Shown here in pieces: positions 37,001 to 49,000 of a DNA stretch of 64,000 nt. A model generated the notes under the pieces. That model made no database searches and had not been told where the DNA came from. It worked only from the letters and a program-made list of their open reading frames with translations. The stretch is from Mytilus californianus (taxonomy: Eukaryota > Mollusca > Bivalvia > Mytilida > Mytilidae), in assembly GCF_021869535.1 (NCBI RefSeq), contig NW_026262734.1, forward strand, positions 80,352,339 through 80,416,338. Reading direction: 5' to 3'. The translations under genes were made by a program, and so were the position numbers. How positions within the stretch are numbered: position 1 is the stretch's first letter; the number at the start of each line of letters is the position of its first letter.

Positions 37001-40000
37001 AAAAATTAAGGGTTTTTACCTAATTTTGCAGTTCACCAAACAAGGAAATGTAATAATGATGTATCCGTACATTGAAAGATCAAGTTTTGGTTAAAGGTAG
37101 TTTACAATGCAGTCATGGTTACATCGTTTGAAATTTATATAGAAATATGAAGATGAGGTATGAGTGCCAATGAGACAATTCTCCATCCAAGTCACAATGG
37201 GTAAAAAGTAAAAAATTATAGGTCAAAGTACGGCCTACAACACAGAGCCTTGGCTCACACACCGAACAGCAAAATATAAAGGGCCCCACAATGACAAGTG
37301 TAAATAATTCAAACAGGAAAATCAACGGTCTAATCTATATAAATGAAATGCTTCGCTGGGCGTAGCCTGATACGACGGCAGAGGTCGAACCCTGAACAGT
37401 TGGGGCAAGTATGGACACAACATTCAAGCTTGATACAGCACTGAATTTGGATTGTGATTAAATATTTGACACAGCATAGGTTTCTGACACAGAATGAATG
37501 TGGTCTAAGAACTTAAAAAATTTTGATTTACCTATTCAAACCATATAATTATTATTTGCTTTTATATATAAATCAGAAATAACAAATTTAAAATGGAAAA
37601 TTTTAAAGAAAAAAAAGGAAAAAATGAAAAAATTATCCCTCCCCCAAATTTTTGGAACCCCCTTATCATTCATCACTCCCAAACTCAATCCCAGCCTTCC
37701 CTTTGTGGTATGGTACCTTGCAGTACAATTTCAGAGAGATCCATACACTTGAACACAAGTTATTGTCTGGAAACAAAAAAATGTTTGTTTTTAGGCCCCT
37801 TTTTGGCCCCAAATTCCTAAACGTTTAAGGCAATTATCCCCAAACTCAAACCCAGCTTTCCCTTTGTGATATGGAAGCTTGTAGTACAATTTCAGAGAGA
37901 TCCATACACTAACACACAAGTTATTGTCCTGAAACTAGAACGGTTGTATAAAAATGCTTGTTTTTTGCCCCTTTTTGGCCCCTAATTCCTAAAATTATGA
38001 GGCAATTACCCCCAAAATCAATCCCAGCCTTTCCTTTGTGGTATGGTACCTTGCAGTACAATTTCAGAGAGATCCATACACTTGAACACAAGTTATTGTC
38101 TGGAAACTAGAAAAATGCTTATTTTTGGCCCCTTTATGGCCCCTTATTCCTAAACGTTTTGGGCAATTACCCCTAAACTCAATTCCAGCTTTCCCTTTGT
38201 GATATGGAACCTTGTAGTACAATTTCATAAAGATCCATACACTTACACACAAGTTATTGTCATAAAACTAGAATAAAATGCTCCGCAGGGCGCAGCTTGA
38301 TACGATCGCAGAGGTCGAACCCTGAACAGTTGGGGCAAGTATGGACACAACATTCAAGCTTGATACAGCTCTGAATTTGGATTGTGATTAAATATTTGAC
38401 ACAGCATAGGTTTCTGACACAGAATGAATGTGGTCTAAGAACTTAAAAATTTTAAATTGGACATTCAACTATTATGGTCCAATATCCAAAATCTAAATAC
38501 ATGGTTAGATTCAGCATATCAAAGAACCCCAAGAATTCAATTTTTGATGAAATCAAACAAAGTTTAATTTTGGACCCTTTTGACCTCAATGTGGACAAAG
38601 TTGATAATGGGGCCCAAAAATCAAAAATCTAAATACATGGTTAGATTCAGCATATCAAATTTAAAGAACCCCATATATTCAATTTTTGTTGAAATCAAAC
38701 AAATGTTAATTTTGGACCCCGATTTGGACCAACTTGAAAACTGGGCCCATAATCAAAAATCTAAATACATGTTTAGATTCAGCATATCAAAGAACCCTAA
38801 GAATTCAATTTTTGTTAAAATCAAACTAAGTTTAATTTTGGACCCTTTGGACCTTAATGTAGACCAATTTGAAAACAGAACCAAAAATTAAGAATCTAAA
38901 TACACGGTTAGATTCGGCATATCAAAGAACCCCAATAATTCAATTTTTGATGAAATCAAACAAAGTTTAATTTTGGAGCCTTTGGACCTCAATGTGGACC
39001 AATTTAAAAATGGGGCCCAAAATCCAAAAACTTAATACACGGTTAGAATCAGCATATTAAAGAACCCCAAGAATTCAAGAATAAAACCCCATTGAAATTG
39101 GTCAAGAAATAAGCAATTTATACGAAGTACAAAAAAAATGTATCTTCTTTTGCACAATACTGTGCAATTGAATATTTCTTGCTATTGCGCAATACTGTAC
39201 AATTGACAATTTCTTGCTATTGCGCAATATTGTGCTATTGGATATTTCTTGCTATTGCACAATGCTGTGCAATTGAAGATTTCTTGCTATTGCGCAATAC
39301 TGTGCAATTGAAGATTTCTTGCTATTATGCAATACTGTGCGATTGAAAATTTCTTGCTATTGCACAATACTTATTTTATAATAATTTACACATCCTGTTT
39401 GGTGTGTATCTCCTACCATATCATTATTATTTGCTTTTAAATATAAAACAGAAATAACCAACTTAAAATGGAAAACTTTTAAAAGAAAAATAAAAAGGAA
39501 AAAAAGAAAAAAAAGGAAAAAAAAAAAAATCCCCCCCCCAAATTTTTTGAACCCCCTTATGATTCATCACCCCCAAACTCAATCCCAGCCTTCCCTTTGT
39601 GGTATGGTACCTTGCAGTACAATTTCAGAGAGATCCATACACTTGAACACAAGTTATTGTCTGGAAACTAGAAAAATGCTTATTTTTGGCCCCTTATTCC
39701 TTAACGTTTTGGGCAATTACCCCCAAACTCAATTCCAGCTTTCCCTTTGTGATATGGAACCTTGTAGTACAATTTCAGAAAGATCCATACACTTACACAC
39801 AAGTTATTATCTTGAAACTAGAAAAATGCTTGTTTTTTGCCCCTTTTTGGGCCCCTAATTCCTAATATTTTGAGGCAATTACCCCCAAAATCAATCCCAG
39901 CATTCCCTGTGTGATATGGAACCTTGTGGTACAATTTCAGAGAGATCCATACACTTGAACACAAGTTATTGTCTGGAAACTGGAAAAATGCTTATTTTTG

Positions 40001-43000
40001 GCCCCTTTTTGGCCCCTTATTCCTAAACGTTTGGGCAATTACCCCCAAACTCATTTCCAGCTTTCCCTTTGTGATATGGAACCTTGTAGTACAATTTCAT
40101 AAAGATCCATACACTTACACACAAGTTATTGTCATGAAACTAAAAAAATGCTTGTTTTTTGGCCCCTAATTCCTAATATTTTGAGGCAATTACCCCCAAA
40201 ATTAATCCCAGCATTCCCTGTGTGATATGGAACCTTGTGGTACAATGTCAGAGAGATCCATACACTAACACACAAGTTATGTTTGGAAGTTACAAAAATG
40301 CTTATTTTTGGCCCCTTTTTGGCCCCTAATTCCTTAACTGTTGGTACCATAACCCCCAAAATCAATCCCAACCTTCCTTTTGTGGTATTGAACCTTATGG
40401 TAAAATTTCATAGAGATCCATTCACTTAAACTAAAGTTAGAGTGCGAAAACCAATGTGTCTTCGGACGACGCCAGACGACGACGACGACGCCAACGTCAT
40501 ACCAATATACGACATTTTGCGGTCGTATAAAAATGCTTGTTTTTTGCCCTTTTATGCCCCTAATTCCTAAAATTTTGAGGCAATTACCCCCAAAATCAAT
40601 CCCAGCATTCCCTTTGTGATATGGAACCTTGTGGTACAATGTCAGAGAGATCCATACACTAACACACAAGTTATGTCTGGAAGTTACAAAAATGCTTATT
40701 TTTGGCCCCTAATTCCTTAACTTTTGGTACGATAACCCCCAAAATCAATCCCAACCTTCCTTTTGTGGTATTGAACCTTATGGTAAAATTTCATAGAGAT
40801 TCACTTAAACTAAAGTTAGAGTGTGAAAACTAATGTGTCTTCGGAAGACGACGACGCCAATGTCATACCAATATATACAACCGCAAAATTTTTTTGCGGT
40901 CGTATAAAAACGAGAAACACTTATACTTAGTACACATGTTCATTATGATTTGAACTAACTAAAATATATACCAAAATAAGGTTTTGACCCAGAGCGTGGC
41001 ATGGTGTCCAAGAGACAAAATTATTCTTGTTTAATCTCTAATTGTAAATATTATAGTTTTTCTGCCCTTAGCATTGCTGATGAAGGTTAATCAGAAGTGT
41101 GTATTTCAAATTGGTTGTTTCTACAGTTAGTACCTGTAAGCATATTTCTGGTTGGTTATCATTACTGAAAGCTTTCTTCAGTATATCAGACTTTGCAACT
41201 TCTCCTTTAGAAACATTAGTGAACACTGTATGGGTCTGTAAAACTTCATCAATGTCTGTTTCACTAGAAGTAAAATATGTATTTTTGAAGTCATATGTAT
41301 ATTTTCATTTTTTCCAATTACATATTTTATAATTAGGCAATAAATTGTGTGTTTTCACACTCATTTACATTTGCTTGTCATTTTGTACTCTTTTCAACAG
41401 CTCAGAAAATTGTGTGATCTTTGTTAGAATAAATAAAGACTCTTTTATTCACTTTATCCAATAAAAAAATGAGTTATCCTTCTTGAGTAAAAGTAAGTAT
41501 GCAAAAAAATATAATAGAATTCCACAGATTAAAAATAGACAAAAAAGATCAAATTGTGAAGACTTTCATTATATTGTTTTATAAATATATTAAGTAGTCA
41601 ATGTTTTATTTATGAAATTCAATATACAATGTTTACTTGAATCATAGATCAAATTTATTCGTTCAGTGTACATGGTGTATGTTCACTTGTTTTTGTTAAT
41701 ATGTCTTTTGATTGAGTTAAGCTATTTCAATTGATATTCTATATTGTGTCTTTCTATGTTGTGATGTTACACTATTGTTTCAGGTAGGGTGAAGGTTGGT
41801 GCCTATTAAAACGTTTAAATCCGCTGCATTTGTTTGCACCTGTTCTAAGTCAGGAACCTGATGTTCAGTGGTTGTCGCTAGTTGATGTGGTTCATAAATG
41901 TTTCTCGTTTTTTATATAGATTAGATCATTGGTTTTCCTGTTTGAATGGTTTTACACTAGTCATTTTTTGGAGCCCTTTATAGCTTGCTGTTCAGTGTGA
42001 GCCAAGGCTCTGGTTGAAGGCCGTACTTTGACCTATAATGGTTTACTTTTACAAATTGTGACTTGGATGGAGAGTTGTCTCATTGGCACTCATACCACAT
42101 CTTCTTATATCTATTGAAGTTGCTTGAATTATAAGTTAACTATGTAGTTAAACTGAACATAAAATTGACTAGAACATTTACCCCTTTTCATGTTGGCCCT
42201 TCGAGGTCCATTCTCACCCTACTCATTCGTACCCTTTTGAAGGTTTTGCATTTAATAATTTTTTAATCATGTTTTAGTTTGTATATAGCTATAAAATAAA
42301 GATATAAAATAAAGATAATAAGGTTTTTTTATTGTTGTAAAATAAAGTGACACTCTAAAAACGTACACAGGTTTCTTTAAGTGTTTTGTGAAAGGATTAA
42401 TGAATATTGTCATGATGATCAAGTCCAAGTTCATTCATAATATTAAGACTTTTGTAAAAGGAAGGCAGAAGAAAAGCTATCAAACTCGTCACAATGACAT
42501 TGCCACGGCAACAACGAAAAACATTAAAACCTGGCCACAAAGCTCATATTTATAATGTGTTGTATTCCAGCTACTATATATAAAGTTCCTACAGAGTATT
42601 TATTTCCATGTGTAAAGAAGCTTTAAGTTACCAACATATATATGTACATGTACATGTACATCACAGTAATCTTATGACTCTTAATTGGTGTTTTAGGTAA
42701 CAACATATTGTCAACTTGATTAAAATCCCGATAAAATCAAACTGGTGTGCTCATATGAGCATAACAAAATCAGACATCTACATGTATACTATAATTAGAT
42801 TGAATTTATTGTGTATGACTTTTCAAGTCTAAAACTGTAATGTTTTTAATGCTTACTTTTAAATATCTATATGATTTATTTTTATTCATTATGATATCAT
42901 ACAACAGTTATTCAAATTTATTAAGTATTGCCTTACAATGTAAAATAAGAGACTGTAACTGAGATGAAGATAGAAATTGCTTATATGCTTATATTCCTAT

Positions 43001-46000
43001 AGCCTTATTCATGTAAACTTATATAATAAAATGCTTCGCTGGGGCGCAGCTTGATACGACCGCAGAGGTCGAACCCTGAACAGTTGGGGCAAGTATGGAC
43101 ACAACATTCAAGCTTGATACAGCTCTGAATTTGGATTGTTATTAAATATTTGACACAGCATAGGTTTCTGACACAGAAAGAATGTGGTCTAAGAACTTGA
43201 ATTTTTTTAATTTACCTATTACGGTCCAATGTCCAAAATCAAAATACATGGTTAGATTCAGCATATCAAAGAACCCCATATATTCAATTTTTGTTAAAAT
43301 CAAACAAAGTTTAATTTTGGACCCCAACTTGGACAAACTTGAAAACTGGGCCCATAATCAAAAATCTAAACATATGTTTAGATTCAGCATATCAAAGAAC
43401 CCCAAGAAATCAATTTTTGCTAAAATCAAACTAAGTTTAATTTTGGACCCTTTAGACCTTAATGTAGACCAATTTAAAAAACAGGACTTAAAATTAAAAA
43501 TCTAAATACACGGTTAGATTTGGAATATCAAAGAGCCCCAATAATTCAATTTTTGATGAAATCAAACAAAGTTTAATTTTGGACCCTTTTGACCTCAATA
43601 TGAACCAATTTGATAGCGGGGCCCACAAATAAAAAATCTAAATTCATGGTTAGATTCAGCATATCAAAGAACCCCATATATTCAATTTTTGTTGAAATCA
43701 AAAAAAGTTTAATTTTGGACCCCAACTTGGACCAACTTGAAAACTGGGCCCATAATCAAAAATCTAAACACATGTTTAGATTCAGCATATCAAAGAACCC
43801 CAAGAATTCAATTTTTGTTAAAATCAAACTAAGTTTAATTTTGGACCCTTTGGACCTCAATGAAGACCAACTTAAAAAACGGGACCCAAATTAAACATCT
43901 AAAAACACGGTTAGATTTGGCATATCAAAGAACCCCAATAATTCAATTTTTGATGAAATCAAACAAAGTTTAATTTTGGACCCTTTTGACCTCAATATGA
44001 ACAAATTTGATAGCGTGGCCTACAAATAAAAAATCTAAATACATGGTTAGATTCAGCATATCAAAGAACCTCATATATTCAATTTTTGTTGAAATCAAAC
44101 AAAGTTTAATTTTGGACCCCAATTTGGACCAACTTGAAAACTGGGCCCATAATCAAAAATCTAAATACATGTTTAGATTCAGCATATCAAAGAACCCCAA
44201 CAAATCAATTTTTGCTAAAATCAAACTAAGTTTAATTTTGGACCCTTTAGACCTTAATGTAGACCAATTTAAAAAACAGGACTTAAAATTAAAAATCTAA
44301 ATACACGGTTAGATTTGGAATATCAAAGAGCCCCAATAATTCAATTTTAGATGGACCCTTTTGACCTCAATATGAACCAATTTGATAACGGGGTCCACAA
44401 ATAAAAAATCTAAATACATGGTTAGATTCAGCATATCAAAGAACCCCATATATTCAATTTTTGTTGAAATCAAACAAAGTTTAATTTTGGACCCCAATTT
44501 GGACCAACTTGAAAACTGGGCCAAAAATCAAAAATCTAAATACATGTTTAGATTCAGCATATCAAAGAACCTCATATATTCAATTTTTGCTAAAATCAAA
44601 CAAAGTTTAATTTTGGACCCTTTGGACCTTAATGTACAGAGCTCCAGATAAGAATTCACAAATTGGGGTTTTTACCCACCATTTTTTTATGTAATTGGGT
44701 GATAAAGTTTTTTAATTGCATTATCAATTTCAATTCACCCCTCAAGCAAATATCAAATTGGGTTTTTCACCACCAAGCTCCTTAATGTATTGGGTTTTTT
44801 AATCAACACAATATTGAATATTTAGGCATGTTATAATCACATTATATCAACCCCAGATGTGTTTCCATCTTAAATGTGTTTCTTTCTTTGTAGAATATGT
44901 GCTAGCTGTTTTATTTGGTTTATTCACTGACGAGCAATTGTACATTTAATTTGTGTCCCGTTTTAAACGTTCTGTCAGTTTTGTATTTTCTCAAAACTTA
45001 TGTAAACTGCAGCTGGTGTCACTAGTTGGACAGGAACTAATAGCCTTTCTAGATCCCATATGATCACCCTACAGTTTAATTATAGTTGGGGTAGGTGTGG
45101 CTAAGTGTTTAGATTTTTGTGTAATATATGTGAAATTTAGGTGCTGTAAGAAAGTTTTGCCAGTCCTTTCACCTATTTGCCAGATCTACTTTTTAATAAA
45201 AATAAAAAGTAGTTTCCAGATTTAAGATATACCCCCAAAACCTTGAGGTTTATAGGGTAGGGTGGTTTATAATGACGGAGACCACATTCAACTTAAATTT
45301 ACAAATAATTCTGCAACATCAAGTAAATAAATGACAATGTTATACTGCACTTGCCAATAAGACAACTATCTTAAGCATCTAGAACAATTAGACCATAAAC
45401 AAAGAAAGTGTCAAGCTGCATTGACGTAAAAAACGGATATGTGTATTCACTCATCAACTAAAATGAAAAAAATAATATATAAACTGTTTTCGTTTAATTC
45501 AATTTACATAAATCTGGGTTAAGTTGTCCCTTATCAGAACTTTTGGTTTCCGATGCTTTCAAACTACATAGCATGTCATAATTGATTTGGCCTTTCACTT
45601 TTTCCAACTGATTTCGTTTTTGACGGAACCCCGTGTTTATCGCTCTAGCAATGTTCTCGTTATGGTACGCAAACACGCCCGTGCGTTCAATGACCGCTTC
45701 CTAAAATCACTAGCTGAGTCTTGTAATAATCATAACTTTCCCTCAGCTATCAAAAAGAAGCCGAAAACATGCTTCTATTCAATTTTTTTACCGGACATTT
45801 ACTTTCGTTTTAATTCATTGTATGTTATGATAAATCCCGAGCAATTCGAAAAAATATGACAGCATGTCACACGCTAATTGGATAAACACAGAGAAGATCG
45901 AAATGTTTTCATAAACACGTGTACCTTTTGAGCAACGGAAAATTCCAACAGGGACCCATTACAGCTACTTGATGCAGGGCTCTATTTTTAGAACGAAAGG

Positions 46001-49000
46001 ACATTTCCAATTATAAATATTATAAAAATAGATTTACGCGACGACTGTAATCAAGTAAGGGTAAATAACGCAAACGATAGCGAATAAAAGCGTTAAGAAC
46101 CCAATTTTTTGGCATATAATTGGGTTTTCCTTTGAATTAATTGGGTTATTGAACCCTGCAATGGGCAATTGCATTGGGTTTTTAATTATTTTTATTGCGT
46201 GATCACGCAAATACGCAGCTTATCTGGAGCTCTGATGTAGACTATTTTGAAAACTGGACCCAAAATTGATCAAAGATTTTACAAATCTAATGGGCCATAC
46301 TGTGCAATTAAAGATTACTTCTTGAAATTTTTCAATATTTGAAATTTGAAAAAAAAATAATATTTGAAGAATAATTCTTTTTAATTTCTGAAATCTGAAA
46401 TGAGAAAAAATTGACCCCCAACAATTTCTTTTTATCCCCCCCCCCTTTTTTCCCCCAAAAAATTCTTTCCCTCAAGATATGGTCATAATCTCAATTCAAA
46501 TTTCCAATGGAGTTGGCAACCATAATTACCCATTTAATTTTACCATAGTGCTAACTTAATCTATTTTATAATAGAATTAATAAAATGCTTCGCTGGGCGC
46601 AGCTTGATACGACCGCAGAGGTCGAACCCTGAACAGTTGGGGCAAGTATGGACACAACATTCAAGCTTGATACAGCTCTGAATTTGGATTGTGATTAAAT
46701 ATTTGACACAGCATAGGTTTCTGACACAGAAAGAATGTGGTCTAAGAACTTCAATTTTTTTAATTTACCTATTATGGTCCAATGTCCAAAATCAAAATAC
46801 ATGGTTAGATTCAGCATATCAAAGAACCCCATATATTCAATTTTTGTTGAAATCAAACAAAGTTTAATTTTGGACCCCAACTTGGACAAACTTGAAAACT
46901 GGTCCCATAATCAAAAATCTAAACACATGTTTAGATTCAGCATATCAAAGTACCCCAAGAATTCAATTTTTGTTAAACTCAAACTAAGTTTAATTTTGGA
47001 CCCTTTGGACCTTAACATAGACCAATTTAAAAAACGGGACCCAAAATTAAAAATCTAAATACACGGTTAGATTTGGCATATCAAAGAACCCCAATAATTA
47101 AATTTTTGATGAAATCAAACAAAGTTTAATTATGGACCCTTTTGACCTCAATATGAACCAATTTGATAGCGGGCCCACAAATAAAAAATCTAATTACATG
47201 GTAAGATTCAGCATATCAAAGAACCCCATATATTCAATTTTTGTTGAAATCAAACAAAGTTTAATTTTGGACCCCAATTTGGACCAACTTGAAAACTGGG
47301 CCAAAAATCTAAAATCTAAATACATGTTTAGATTCAGCATATCAAAGAACCCCATATATTCAATTTTTGTTGAAATCAAACAAAGTTTAATTTTGGACCC
47401 CAACTTGGACCAACTTGAAAACTGGGCCCATAATCAAAAATCTAAACACATGTTTAGATTCAGCATATCAAAGAACCCCAAAAATTCAATTTTTGTTAAA
47501 ATCAAACTAAGTTTAATTTTGGACCCTTTGGACCTTAATGTAGATCAATTTAAAAAACGGGACCCAAAATTAAAAATCTAAATACACGGTTAGATTTGGC
47601 ATATCAAAGAACCCCAATAATTAAATTTTTGATGAAATCAAACAAAGTTTAATTTTGGACCCTTTTGACCTCAATATGAACCAATTTGATAGCGGGCCCA
47701 CAAATAAAAAATCTAAATACATGGTAAGATTCAGCATATCAAAGAACCCCATATATTCAATTTTTGATGAAATCAAACAAAGTTTAATTTTGGACCCCAA
47801 TTTGGACCAACTTGAAAACTGGGCCAAAAATCTAAAATCTAAATACATGTTTAGATTCAGCATATCAAAGAACCCCATATATTCAATTTTTGTTGAAATT
47901 AAACAAAGTTTAATTTTGGACCCCAACTTGGACCAACTTGAAAACTGGGCCCATAATCAAAAATCTAAACACATGTTTAGATTCAGCATATCAAAGAACC
48001 CCAAGAATTCAATTTTTGTTAAAATAAAACTAAGTTTAATTTTGGACCCTTTGGACCTTAATGTAGACCAATTTAAAAAACGGGACCCAAAATTAAAAAT
48101 CTAAATACATGGTTAGATTTGGCATATCAAAGAACCCCAATAATTCAATTTTTGATGAAATCAAACAAAGTTTAATTTTGGACCCTTTTGACCTCAATAT
48201 GAACCAATTTGATAGCGGGGTCCACAAATAAAAAATCTAAATACATGGTTAGATTCAGCATATCAAAGAACCCCATATATTCAATTTTTGTTGAAATCAA
48301 ACAAAGTTTAATTTTGGACCCCAATTTGGACCAACTTGAAAACTGGGCCAAAAATCAAAAATCTAAATACATGTTTAGATTCAGCATACCAAAGAACCCC
48401 ATATATTCAATTTTTGTTAAAATCAAACAAAGTTTAATTTTGGACCCTTTGGACCTTAATGTAGACCAATTTGAAAACTGGACCCAAAATTAAAAATCTA
48501 AATAAACGGTTAGATTCGGCATAACAAATAAATAAATGTGGTCAAAGATTTTACAAATCTAATGCGCCATACTGGTCTTCCTTTATAAATATTCATTTCT
48601 TTAAACATAATTTAAAAGCAGTGTAAGGGAAGTAACCAAAACGTATTTGGATTACCTCCCTTACACTGTTTTAAATTATCTTAATTGTTCATTAACCATT
48701 ACTTTATACATAATTTAAAAGCAGTGTAAGGGAGATATTTTCAATGATGTATTTGATTTATCTCCCTTACACTGCTTTAAATTATGTTTTGTACTAAAGT
48801 AGTTGTCCATTAATGAGGACAACCTTGTTTTTCCCCCTTTTTTGCCCCTAATTCTTAAACATTTTGAGCAATAACCCCCCAGAGCAAATCCTAACCATCC
48901 CTTTGTGGTATGGAAACTTGTAGTATAATTTCAGAGAGATCCATACACCGTTCCACAGTTATTGTCTGGAAACTAGAAAATGCTTATTTTTGGCCCCTTT

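Larger units (their letters stand above)
37344..40905 (+). mobile_element. Hairpin-ended element E2 (outer), complete by flank comparison
   Basis: The 5' end AAATGCTTCGCTGGGCG carries ATACGACGGCA (37370-37380). The core consists of module B units (37600-38270, 40530-40830), and the 3' end is the stem-loop 40875-40905 (ATACAACCGCA...TGCGGTCGTAT). The D repeat in which it sits is split precisely at these borders. A second element of the same family (38275-40528) is nested in one of its B units. It lies antisense in SBDS intron 2. Confidence 0.8.
37135..40925 (+). repeat. D-type dispersed repeat interrupted by a 3.56-kb element
   Basis: The left part (37135-37343) ends at TCTAATCTATATAA. The copy resumes at about 40906 with AAAAACGAGAAACACTTATA, exactly the next words in the intact copy at 36655-36960. 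The intervening block is therefore a single inserted unit. Confidence 0.8.

Noticed and set aside
45494-45859. Frames on both strands inside the CAGAGCTCC element as a transposase
   Set aside because: Neither shows a recognisable DDE/D, zinc-finger or dimerisation motif; too short and uncertain to name.
47132-48104. Pair of 149-codon open frames
   Set aside because: They fall wholly in the module C tandem array with 126-bp units; openness follows from the unit length and the copies are array duplicates.
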